DNA of 64,000 nt from Procambarus clarkii (taxonomy: Eukaryota; Arthropoda; Malacostraca; Decapoda; Cambaridae): positions 35,036,977 through 35,100,976 of the forward strand of contig NC_091160.1 of assembly GCF_040958095.1 (NCBI RefSeq), in the 5' to 3' direction. The notes under the pieces were generated by a model. The model searched no databases and was not told the DNA's origin. It was given only the letters and a program-made list of their open reading frames with translations. A program made the translations under genes and the position numbers. Position 1 is the stretch's first letter, and the number at the start of each line of letters is the position of its first letter. Shown in pieces: positions 29,801 to 39,600 of the stretch.

Positions 29801-32800
29801 ATAATATTCTCTGGTAAGTATTTATTCTGTTTACTTAAAATTGAAAACTGCTTTGTGTGGGTGTACTTGCCAAGATGTGCTTACGGGGAAGAGCTCGGCT
29901 CCTAGTTACGCCTCCCGAACATTTTTGGATTAATGCAATGACTTGGTTCCCACTCTATCAGATTTACATTTAATCTTTTTCATTAAGTTAACTTCAATCT
30001 CCTCTTGGTATAACTTATTCCACTTAATCTCAGAGTCTCTAGTCAAAGGAGTCTCTAACTCCTGAGAAAAAAAATCTTTCCAACTTGTCTCCAACTTCCA
30101 TCAGTGCCCCCTTGTTCTGCTGTTCCTAGTTCTAACAATGCTGCTGTGTAAATTCCCCTTAGATTCTTGTATAACATTATTATATTCACCTTTCTTCTCT
30201 CCAAAATACTGCTTTTATTCTCTTGGAAGTGAGAGTACCAGTTCTTGTCTGCACAGGGAAACCAGATGTGGGGGAAAATTGTCATTGACATGTATGAAAA
30301 TAAGGTGTGGAAACTGAAAAGATGCGAAGGCACAAGTAAGGGACAAAAGGAAGACAATACTATACCAATGAATTATTGAAAGAATAATTTAGAGATAGAG
30401 TAATGGAACAGACTGAGTTTTTTTTCTTTGATCTCATTTCCTTGTTCTCTCTCTCTCCCTCTTTTGTCATTTGCTTGGACTGGTTGGTAGTGATAGCCTC
30501 ACTTCTTTCAGAAGTGTTTGATTCCTGGTGGTGTAAGTGGTTGGGCAACATTCCTTCACTCCGTCCTCGTGTCCTAAGTGCTATATAATCACACTGGTTA
30601 GCATTACCTCATGATAATTACCTTTTCCTTTTTTCTTTCCTGCTTTTTATACGGTTTAATCCAAAATTTGGGGAGAAGGTACCCCGATGAACTAGTGTGC
30701 ATTCACCTATGGTAAAATTTGTTCACCGGTTGTAACTTTACCAAGTAACCAAATATTAGTTTTTATATATTGTCCTTTTTTATTTTGCACTTGTACTACA
30801 GTATTTTCTAATGTGATTAATAATCTTGACATCAAGAGTAGATGTTGTATATTTTGAATATCCCGAGATAATGCAAAAGTGATGCTTACTCATCAGTGAT
30901 GACAGGAAAATGAGATCTAGCTCTATGCCCTGCCTCCTAGCCATTTGCACCTTGTATCTATTCCCCCTCTTTTTTTAGTCAACTTTTACAAACTGGATAA
31001 TATAGCCTTTCGGATAAATAAAATGCAGTGTTTCTTGTACCATTTATCTCCAAAAATATTGGTTTTATGCAATGATTTTTGGTGGTTTGGGGACTTGCCC
31101 CCTATTTATAGCATTGCACTTTTGAGACATCTGGTTCTGCATTCCAAACAACTGCTTCATGAACAACTTTTTGAAATGCAACCCACTTTATTGCCCTACC
31201 TGTATAAGTGTGGGATTGTTCTTGGTCCTCTGTGTTAATACACGGCGCCTGACAGCTGGGTGGACAGCGCTTCGGATTCGTAGTCCTGAGGTTCCGGGTT
31301 CAATCCCCGGGGGAGGCGGAGACAAATGGGCAAAATGTTTCTTTCACCCCTGATGCCCCTGTTACCTAGTAAATATGTACCTGGGAGTTAGACAGCTGTC
31401 ACGGGCTGCTTCCTGGGGGTGGAGGCCTGGTCGAGGACCGGGCCGCGGGGACAGTAAGCCCTGAAATCATGTCAAGATAATAGATTGTTAAAACTATTAG
31501 ACGATTTATGAAACTTGGCGAAGATACTGGACCATTAGCTTGCAAGTTATAGTTCTTTTTTTATGATATAGAAACCTTTTACTTTAAAATGTTGCCTCAT
31601 ACCAAGATTAGTGGTGGCTGGGCAGGTATACAATGAATTTGCTGAAGCTTTTTTATATTTTTTCAGGCTTGGTGAAGAGCAGTTCCTGTTTGAGGCCGTA
31701 GATGACAGTGGTGTTAAGGGTTTTAATTCTGAAGTACTTACTGCTTTGATTTCCTTATTACCTCAAGAAAGGCATCAAAAGAGAGAATCCAACACCATAT
31801 CTAGGATCAAATAAGGTACTGATCATATTATAATTTATGGTTTCTTGATTTCATTAAACATGATGAGAAAGTGATGTTGGAAGCGCTGGGTTAAATACTA
31901 ATTGTCATATAATACTGTATATTGTACAGATTTTGAGGAATCTTACCAGATTAATATTTTTGCTGAAGGCATTTCAGTCACTTCAGTGCAGCATTCACAC
32001 ACAAATAAGAGAACTGTACAAACTTTTCTCGTCTCCATGAATACTTTTATCTCTGATTATTCGGTAAATTTAGTATTAACACTTTCCCTATCTCGTAACA
32101 CTTAATGTGTCGCCAATTTTTTCCCAAGTCCTATCTCGTGACACTATTTGAGTCTAACAATAAAATATTTGTAGAAAATTCATTTTTTATCCGATCGGCC
32201 TTGGGATAGTTTCAAAATGAGCGCCTTTAAATTGCGCATAATTTGGTACCAAAAATGAAAGATGTAACATTAAACTTAATGTCAGAACACTTGAAAGATT
32301 ATAAATACATTTTATAATTGGTCAGGAACCAATTAAGTTTGAGCACTGATGTTCCATTGTATAAGAGATAGATAACTGAGCATTACGAGATTATTAGACA
32401 ATAGTGTATTCTTGAGGTTGTAGTTGCTTCTGTCAGCTGTGACATGAAGGAAAGTAGGGTTTTGGATGTTTGTGACATACAGCTTGTTTAAACATTTTGT
32501 AACTTGTAGATTCCATATATGCATATCTCATCAATATAATAGGTTCTCTGATTAAATATTTATGCATATAAATATTCTATTATGAATGTAAGTTGTATGA
32601 CTAGAATATATCTGGATTTAAGAGTTTTTTTAAGTTTCCTGCAAATTATAAGTTATCTAAGGGTACTCTAGTTTACACATTTTCAGTATGCTGTGTAAAT
32701 GCTCTTGTATCATTCTGTTTTTTTTTAATTCTGTTTGTGACTAATTTGAATAAATTTGCTTCAGTTCTGTACTACAATCATTTTTTGTTTAAAGCTATTG

Positions 32801-33772
32801 GCAGATCACCCGGCCCGTAAAGAATATCGTGAGATGTTCCACACATATCTCCAGCATCTCTTTTCTGGTCGTCCACGTCACATTCTCAAGCCGGAGATAT
32901 ATCTTTGGGAACAGATATACAAAATTAACTTCAAAACGCGCCCCTTCCACCCACCAAGACGCTTCTTTGAACCCCACTAGTGAGTTGTTCTAGTCCATAT
33001 CACTAAATGAGATCACTTTTTGTTTCCAATACAAATGATGAAATTTAGTACTTAAAGCATTTTATATTTTTTTTGGATGCTACCAGGTCGAGTAGCTTAA
33101 TTTTGTTGACACTTTTGAGTAGTTTCTTTCTTGCTATATTTTATCTGTATTTTCATTAGTCTTCAGTCACCTTAATGAATTAAAGTACAGTACATAAAAT
33201 GTTCTTTGAGCGAGGGTGAATTTAATTAGTAGATGTATTTATTGATTGGTAGGATGAATGGGTCTGTTTACAAATGGCCAAGCTGTACATTTCTTTAATA
33301 AGATTACATATGGTTACACCACCACTTTGTACTGATATACACTTCCTGATATTTTATAACTTCAAGAATGTTTAATGTTTAGCTCTCTAAACAGCTCTTA
33401 CCTCTTTTGATGTTTTACACATACAAACAACCTGTCGTCACTATTTTATCCTCAAGAAATGGGTCGGTGGTGTAATAAGCATGGATAATATTGTATAGTT
33501 AGTGTCAAGGCCAAAATAGTTTACCTAAAACAATATGAAAACAATTGTGTATATTTTTTCAGCCGAAATTATCTTTGTAATGGATAAATTTATTATTACT
33601 GTAATATTAATGCAATATTTTCCCCCCTCTTGCTCACAGTAACCAGAAAGATCCCGGCAGTCGGCGGCTAGATGACTACGATCCAATTTATATTCCAAAA
33701 GCTCTGAGAGAGAAAAAGTCTTATAGATATAAGCCCAAGCTAAATACCGAACATCTATATACATACGATTAA
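20360..33772 (+). CDS. mRpS30: Mitochondrial ribosomal protein mL65 (mRpS30)
   Basis: A structural protein of the mitochondrial ribosome (called S30 or PDCD9, located in the large subunit), needed for mitochondrial translation. Exons: 20360-20814, 21789-21909, 23816-23940, 26655-26827, 28107-28274, 29663-29813, 31667-31815, 32795-32979, 33640-33772. Phases agree at every junction except inside exon 7, which is one base too long. Allowing for that, the product is 552 residues, close to the length I recall for insect homologues. The start has a strong context (GCCGCCATGC) and a basic N-terminus fit for mitochondrial import. Family signatures include the YPPI block, GFGPVTELTYPLVQQSVLTN and WHFSMYQLNTSTLH, and a C-terminal DDYDPIYIPKALRE typical of arthropod forms. 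The fourth intron is GC-AG. Convergent with ASPP. Confidence 0.95.
20815..21788. other. mRpS30 intron 1
   Basis: Starts with a partial GCCGTAGCCCGTGCTAC element (to about 20900). A solo arm of the fold-back family lies at 21404-21480 (GACGACGACGTTTTGGTCC). Otherwise AT-rich. Confidence 0.6.
21789..21909 (+). CDS. mRpS30: mRpS30 exon 2
   Basis: Reads KMEITSRANELHHTKNFLLG and ends STVQHIKESM. Acceptor CACTTAG, donor ATG|GTAAGA; phase 2 to 0. Confidence 0.92.
21910..22999. other. mRpS30 intron 2, left part
   Basis: AT-rich; no gene or recognised element. Confidence 0.5.
23001..23346. repeat. Nested inverted pair of a tRNA-like SINE (family D)
   Basis: Outer arms 23001-23070 and 23277-23346 are inverted copies (TGAACAAATCCACAAGGGC against GCCCTTGTGGATTTGTTCA). 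The left arm has B box-like GGTTCGAACC (23029-23038). In the centre, 23168-23189 and 23194-23215 are perfect 22-bp arms around loop CCGT. A fragment of the same family is at 54280-54300. Confidence 0.8.
23347..23815. other. mRpS30 intron 2, right part
   Basis: A poly(T) run near 23584-23602; otherwise nothing recognised. Confidence 0.5.
23816..23940 (+). CDS. mRpS30: mRpS30 exon 3
   Basis: Reads VDIQPRVEAFWLLGGIEPDV, then KKSRRNNKFLKEFENDLIN. Acceptor TTTACAG, donor CAG|GTATAA; phase 0 to 2. Confidence 0.92.
23941..25809. other. mRpS30 intron 3, left part
   Basis: AT-rich, with poly(T) near 24478-24492. No gene or recognised element found. Confidence 0.5.
25824..26023. mobile_element. Fold-back element with 14-bp TSD
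   Basis: A 200-bp insertion flanked by ATATCAGTAGCATG at 25810-25823 and 26024-26037. From about 25858 it is a near-perfect hairpin with arms of about 78 bp (GACGACGACGTTTCGGTCC in the left arm, its complement in the right) and a loop of about 10 bp. The left end has a non-palindromic leader (CAGGCGATGAGTCACAATAA). Confidence 0.85.
26038..26654. other. mRpS30 intron 3, right part
   Basis: A reverse family A tail with (TTTA)n at about 26385-26500 (TAAAGCCACTAGCATGCATT). Otherwise AT-rich. Confidence 0.55.
26655..26827 (+). CDS. mRpS30: mRpS30 exon 4 (GC donor)
   Basis: Reads PVQGTSTPCLGVRVADFLPE and ends HKHAITVTG. Acceptor ATGCAG. The donor is ACAG|GCAAGT, the non-canonical GC class, required by the phase (1) of exon 5. 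Confidence 0.92.
26828..28106. other. mRpS30 intron 4 (GC-AG)
   Basis: Holds the Tigger-like MITE at 27407-27630; the rest is AT-rich and featureless. Confidence 0.55.
27407..27630. mobile_element. Tc1/mariner (pogo/Tigger-like) MITE
   Basis: Terminal inverted repeats CAGTGGCACCTTGATTAACG (left) and ATCGAGGTGCCACTG (right), flanked by TA at 27405-27406 and 27631-27632. 224 bp, no ORF. The AACGAGTTTAATCC subterminal word is usual in Tigger-type ends. Confidence 0.8.
28107..28274 (+). CDS. mRpS30: mRpS30 exon 5
   Basis: Reads FWPGEAKEHSQLWMHTREIL, then NTALIQKVVISSFTQALAHA. Acceptor TTGACAG, donor CTTG|GTTAGT; phase 1 to 1. Confidence 0.93.
28275..29662. other. mRpS30 intron 5
   Basis: 28320-29110 is T/C-rich and unrecognised; SINE family C at 29127-29310; AT-rich beyond. 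Confidence 0.55.
29127..29310 (+). mobile_element. SINE family C, copy 1
   Basis: CACTTGGGCTGGACAGTAGA head, B box-like GAGTTCAATCTCCGACC, then GTGCTATATAGTCGTAATGG. Same layout at 49727-49905 and inverted at 51058-51236. Confidence 0.75.
29663..29813 (+). CDS. mRpS30: mRpS30 exon 6
   Basis: Reads GFGPVTELTYPLVQQSVLTN and QQWHFSMYQLNTSTLH, the most conserved block. Acceptor TTTCAG, donor CTG|GTAAGT; phase 1 to 2. Confidence 0.94.
29814..31240. other. mRpS30 intron 6, left part
   Basis: 29880-30350 looks like old repeat DNA without a readable frame. 30520-30600 has a fragment like SINE C (GTGGTTGGGCAACATTCC). No gene. Confidence 0.45.
31241..31480 (+). mobile_element. tRNA-derived SINE, family B, copy 1
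   Basis: tRNA-like head with CTGGGTGGACAGCGCTTCGG, CGTAGTCCTGAGG and B box GGGTTCAATCCCC. Tail GAGGCCTGGTCGAGGACCGG, then GCCCTGAAATCATG. The tail stem-loop is shared with the LINE end at 62504-62745. Confidence 0.85.
31667..31815 (+). CDS. mRpS30: mRpS30 exon 7, with one-base frameshift
   Basis: Reads LGEEQFLFEAVDDSGVKGFN up to ALIS (31752-31754). The frame then has to shift by one base (extra T at 31755/31756) to continue YYLKKGIKRENPTPYLGSNK to the donor AAG|GTACTG. Without the shift, a TAA comes at 31812-31814 and exon 8 is out of phase. Confidence 0.85.
31816..32794. other. mRpS30 intron 7
   Basis: AT-rich; no element recognised. Confidence 0.5.
32795..32979 (+). CDS. mRpS30: mRpS30 exon 8
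   Basis: Reads LLADHPARKEYREMFHTYLQ, then YKINFKTRPFHPPRRFFEPH. Acceptor TTTAAAG, donor CTA|GTGAGT; phase 0 to 2. Confidence 0.92.
32980..33639. other. mRpS30 intron 8
   Basis: AT-rich; nothing recognised. Confidence 0.5.
33640..33772 (+). CDS. mRpS30: mRpS30 exon 9 and stop
   Basis: Reads NQKDPGSRRLDDYDPIYIPK and ends NTEHLYTYD, TAA at 33770-33772. Acceptor CTCACAG; the split codon TA|T encodes Tyr. Confidence 0.93.
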
Positions 33773-34103
33773 ATGTTGTAAGTATCTTCATTAGAATTGT
33801 TTCCATGATCTGCTGTGCTAACGCCTAATGTCCAGCCGAATTACTGTAGACACTGTACAGTATTAGAATTGGTAATAGCACTGTTAGTTTTTTTGTACTG
33901 TGTGGGTTATATATTACCACAATAGAGTATGTTTTATTTGCTATTAAGCAACATTTTCAACAAATTTTTGACATTTTCTAGAAAGAAAATATAAATAGCT
34001 CATTATCAGCTGGCACATTTTTGTATCTTTTAAAATGTGCCGAGAATTGAAATGTTGATTTGAACCTTGATAATTTGTAATATAAACTAATTTTTTGTAT
34101 GTA

Positions 34104-34109
34104 AATAAA
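34104..34109 (+). promoter_or_regulatory. Poly(A) signal AATAAA of mRpS30
   Basis: First good AATAAA, 332 bp after the stop, followed by a T-rich and then GT-rich stretch (TTATGTGTTGCC), as at a cleavage site. Confidence 0.65.
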
Positions 34110-36363
34110 TGTTTTGAACTGATTTTTTTTTTATGTGTTGCCTGTATTTTTAAAATCTAAGAAATTTGAATTTATCAGGGTTAAAAAAATGTACGTAGAT
34201 GCAAGGTAAAGATGAAGGTGGAACTCTTTATGGTACATAGTGTACCAGTTCTGTTGTGTAGTGTTTATTTCTCGTAGAAATATATGTAAAAAATCTCGTA
34301 GAAATAAATTTGGAAATAATTTCTAAACCCACGATGACAGCTAGAGTATATAAAGTTGAAGTATTGTATTGTAATTGGGGAAGAACTGCATGCAACCTTC
34401 TGGCAGCAACTAAAAAGTGGTTGAGGATGTTGTTTGTGTTATAAATACACTAGATTTAGTTTTGGATACAAAAATGTAATGTTTGACATTTATGAAGCAC
34501 TGGTTCTGTGATGCAACCGTGTGTGGTAGTTGTTAAGTTGTATTACCTTTAGCCTCTTTCTCCTACACTGCTCATAGGTCTCGGCAACATGCCTTCACTC
34601 CTCATGCAAGTAGGATATGTAGGACCTAAGAGTCAGAATCCACCAGTCATTGAAAGTTGCACAAGTGGGAGCTGCAGTCAAAATTTCAACCAAACCCATG
34701 CAATAGTCAAATGAACCTTTGACTTCAAGGAAAAGGTGGTGCCGAGCCAACCAGGCTGTGGTGGATATGTGGTCCAACCAGGCTACGCTGAGCAACAACC
34801 TGTTGGACTAAGCTCTCGCAAGTCAAACTTGGGAAGTAGAAGAACTCCCCGAATCCCACCAAAGCATGGCCAAGGATCTTTCACTTTCATGCTATTCACT
34901 GGGGTGCTAAACATGTTCTCACACTGTTTTAAGGATTTCACTAATTTCTTTGTCATCCTGTATATGAACCTTCACTTGTAAGAATAGGTCCACTGACAGT
35001 GGTTATTGATTTTGATTTCTCATATGTGAAGAAATATTTTGTATTTTTCTTTCTCTTGTATTGCTTTCTGTTCTAATTGTATTTCCTCAATCCGATATGA
35101 TTGCTTCTGTTTCTGCTCAATTTCTTCAATCTCCCTGTTTAAATTATTATTCCTCAGTAGGGATAGTTGTGTGTGCTTAAGCATTTCCATTTTTACCTTT
35201 TGTAGTGTTCTTCCTGTGTTCTCTTTCAACATTGGTCCTCTTTCTAGCTATCCACAAAGGAACATGTTTCAGACAGACTTTAAATATCTCAGAAGTCAGT
35301 TGTTCTATTCCTAGCATGGGAGTTTTAGTACTTAAAAATAGTTTTGCATTGGATGTGTGTAAATTCCCTGCTTATTTTTTCCCAGTTAATTCTTTCATTA
35401 TTAAAATTGAACTGCATTGTCCCACTTGCTGTTGTGCACTTCATAGAATATCATGGTTTTCAGAATAGTTAAGTCTTGCTTAACAAATGTCTCTGCCACG
35501 ATTCAATGAAAATAATTCATGAATGTTATACTTTTGATGTTACTTGTACGTATTTTTACTCTCGTATTGTCATTGTCAATGATATTTAGGATGTATTGAC
35601 TGTTCTGTGACAGTCTCTCTCTCTTAGTCTTGGCACCTTCTTTTGATAATTACTCGGTTATGAATAAATTTAATTTTTTTTAAGCTAAATCAGTTCTTAA
35701 GTACATTTATAAATAGGAGAAAAAATATTTTTGTATGGCAACTTTTTATTTCAATTGTGTATATCAGTACAATTAATAGTAAAATATTAACAATATTGTG
35801 TTTGTCGTCATGCTAGAAAAATAGCTTTGTTTCAAGGCTCCTTATCCATTGAAAAAAAGGGCATTCGTATCAACTTCCTGATCACTGCAAATTTTTCTCG
35901 GTAACACTAATGCTGGTATGAGGATGATGGCAATTAATTTGGTTTTTAACATTGGCTTTTATGGTTTGGTACGAGTCTTATCCAACTTTGCATTCCTTTA
36001 GTAAATGAACCCTTTTTCTTCACTAAAGGTTAAATTTCTTTGACAATAATAGCTGTCAAAACGTACAGAATATGCATCATTTGTGTTTATGTAATATATA
36101 CACATATATGTATATACTGTACATGTGTGTGTGTGTATATAGATATGTATTTGGTGTTAATTATTATGGCTGTGGTTCAGTCTCCATCACAGAGACCACT
36201 TAGCAACTGCTGGTTGTCTTGTTAAGGCACTGGTCTACTTGTCATCTATATACAGTATATATACACATGTATATAATTTATATATTTTAAGGCATTTTTG
36301 GTAGTACAAGTGTTGGATGCTACAATTTTTCAGTCTATTGTAATATAAAATGTGAAAAACCAT

Positions 36364-36369
36364 TTTATT
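36364..36369 (-). promoter_or_regulatory. Candidate poly(A) signal of ASPP
   Basis: AATAAA on the minus strand, about 210 bp after the ASPP stop. Another candidate is at 35745-35750. Confidence 0.45.
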
Positions 36370-36579
36370 TTAATTCAGACCACATTTCTACCACCAAAAG
36401 TGATCAAAGTCTACCATATATTGTCAAGGTGTACAGCTTCAATGTCCATATCAAAACTGTCTTTGAAGTTTTATAGTCTGTCAATTGTATAGCACAAATT
36501 CAGTATTTTCAGGCAGCTGCTTAGTACACTGTTACGACATTGTAGCACAAATAGGATGTGTAATAATTGCTCCAAATTC

Positions 36580-36618
36580 TCAGGAATCACGGAGAGGGTT
36601 CTTCACACGCGGATAGAG
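36580..36618 (-). CDS. ASPP: ASPP last exon n (39 nt)
   Basis: [12 protein letters not shown] then TGA (36580-36582). Acceptor AATTACAG. It matches the end of vertebrate ASPP SH3 tails, which fixes this very short last exon. Confidence 0.9.
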   Translation of the reverse strand, partial: LYPRVKNPLRDS

Positions 36619-39600
36619 CTGTAATTAAAACAACAAATTTAATCATGGCAGATAAGTGCAATAATAGTACATTTAAAGATTAAAAAAAAATTTTCATCCC
36701 AAAATCTTAAAATAGGTTTTGATAAATTTTTGTATTGTACCATCAATTCCTAAAAATATAATTATTCTCAATGCAGCTAAGCAGAGAAGTTTTTTTTTTT
36801 TTTTTAAATAATAATTGTAAAGAAAATGTAGATATTCCTATTCTTACCCCAAGTAAATTCCTAGGAATGTATCCCTGGATGTCTTGAAGTTGTCCCCACC
36901 ACCATTCACGTTCGTACTCGTCTCCGCGGCGTAGTATTGTGACGGCATCGCCACAATGGAAACTGAGCTCATCACTGGCTTGACTCTCATAATCATATAC
37001 ACCGTACACAACACCACCATTCATTATGCCAAGCTTTTCTTGAACACCTGCGTGAAAGTATACGACATTAAACAATTCCCGAAATTCCCGATTTCTGCCC
37101 GAAACGCTGTGCGTACTAGTGACTTTACAAGACTAATTACCATATTATGTATCCTCACATTCCCAATGTACCTTCTTGTATATGCATAAATAAATAAATA
37201 AATAAACATGTATCATAGTCGTCTTAAAGCAATCAAATGAAAGTCTAGTATTGGGCCTCCAACCAAAATTCCACCACAATGATGCATGCTTAAAATTCCT
37301 GTAAACGCTGAACACTACACACATTTATATAAACTGTCATTTATATTGTGTTATATATATTTGTGCATGTGCAATAATGTGTGAAATATACGATACTGAA
37401 TTCACAGTTGTACACTATTTTCTATACATGTGTGTACATTTAATGTGTATATTATATATACATACACCTATGTAGATGCATAAATGTTTGTATCAATATG
37501 TATGTATAGTATACACATGTCTTATATATTTTAAACACATGCATAGTATATATTTGTCTGTGTGCACTACATTTATATGTATGTACACTCTGCATGTATA
37601 CTACATCGTACAATACAGTATGCTACATTGTATATATACTATTCACGTATACTGGATGTATATTGTAGTACAATTTGAGTATCTTGAAGTAAACTGAGTA
37701 TACTCGGCATATACTGTGAGTGTAATTGTAGTATACTCAAAGTATACTGAATAAACTTCAAAGTATATGTTGAAGCTTAGTTTGAGAACTTTGAAGCCCA
37801 CTACGAGTATACTTTGAAGTACACTCAAGGTATACTTCAAAGTATACTCAAGGTATGCTTTAAAGTATACTCAAAGTAGTCTTCAAGTATACTTCATAGT
37901 ATACTAAAATATACTGAGTATATTTTAAAGTATTTTCAAGTATAGTTGGCATATGCTAAATTTGATGTATACTAAATTTGAGTATTCTGGGAGTATATTT
38001 GAAATATATTCTATATATTCTAAGTATACTCAAAGTATATACTGCTGTACATTCAAGTTTACTTGGGGTATACTTCAAGCATACTCAAAATGTTCTTGAA
38101 GTATACTAATTTTGTACTAAGTATGCTCAAAGTATACTTGTATATAAGTATACTATGCCATCTTGGGACATGTAAGCCCCATTGAAGGACGTCACCCTTG
38201 ATCTACCTATATTGTATACGATCACAAAGCTTTCGAGAAGACTGACTGACTTGCCACCTTCAAGCTGGTGCCCCCAGAAATCACGCAAAATGAACATAAC
38301 ACGACACACAAGGAAAAAAAAACACCTTAAATATATAACATAATTATTTTTTTTACCATTGGTACCAGATCTCGCCAAATACCGCTGGGTAATGAAGTCT
38401 CCCCACTCTCCTGAGTTTTACTCATTGATTGGCCCTACCCACTTCGCCTCTTTCATGTGTATTTAACTAAAAACTGTACATAGTATTCATTCTTTACCTG
38501 AAGGTGTTCCAGAGAGGAATGAAACGTTGTAGAAAATAAATCTTTCAATAATTGGAGGTTTCTTTACCAGGACATTTGTTAACTTGACTGCTCTTAATAG
38601 CAGTCCCGTGGCGCAGTGATAAAGCATTCGCATGGTGCTTTGCGAGCACTTTGGCCTGGGAGGATTGACTGGGCACCAATCCTAAACTGTAGCCTTTGTT
38701 CACCCAGTAGTGAATGGGTACCTGGTTGTTATTTGACAGGCCGTATTCCGGGAATAATTAGGATAAAGGACCTGCCTAAAACACTACACGTGTTAGTAAC
38801 TTTACAAAAATGTAAAGAACACTAAAAAATTATTTTTTTTATAATTATTTAAAAAAAAAAAAAAAAAAAAAAAAAATTTTTATATTAAAAAAATATATAA
38901 ATCACACAAAAATCAACATGAATGTGACAATGTATGACCATGAAGGAAAGTGTGTGTGTGTGTGTGTGTGTGTGGACGTTCCTCAAGTACTTTCATATTA
39001 ATACGCCTTAAGAAGGATGGATATCACAAGTCAGTCATGGTAAAATGTAGGCAGGGAGAAAAACAATGACTGCTACAGCAGGCCCAATACAAGTCAATAC
39101 ATGATTTAGTTTAGTCAATACAGTCAATACATGAGAGTTCCAGCAAGCAATACTAATGAGATAGCCAAGTATTAACGATTGTACTGGTTTCGTTTTTTTA
39201 ATCAATTAAAAATGAATCCAAATTGTACAAACCATTACTAATGTTAATACTGTTTTTTTTTGTTACTTGTATTAAAGCAGATTCAATAATGTTTCTACTT
39301 AAAAATGATTTTACAATTAGTTATCGAAGAACTCTTCCAATTAATTTGGCAAGAAATTTCAGATGAATAGAGCATTAGATAATCGTCAATTTTTTACAGA
39401 AAATTTATGCTATGATATTCGAAATTTCTAATGTTTGGCTGTATTTTATAAGTGATAGTTACTGTATCCCTACAAGGGGTGTTTCTAACTAATAATTTTC
39501 CAACAGTATTTTAATACTTTTTTTTTTGTATTTAATATGTATACATGAGTTTATACATATGTCAACACGTTTATACATATGCATACATGTGTTTATACTT

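Larger units (their letters stand above)
33773..36579. other. Convergent intergenic region mRpS30 / ASPP
   Basis: mRpS30 3' UTR to about 34130. 34600-34740 (minus) is a LINE relic related to 13229-14340, joined to a CTGTGGTGGATATGTGG element (to about 34830) also seen at 54040-54200. The remainder is AT-rich. No gene seen. Confidence 0.55.

Noticed and set aside
32070-32165. A second piggyBac-like end (TTAACACTTTCCCTATCTC)
   Set aside because: No mirrored right end or second TTAA boundary could be found nearby.
34595-35468. Short frames downstream of mRpS30
   Set aside because: The first part is LINE relic and the rest is AT-rich with no homology or splice structure.
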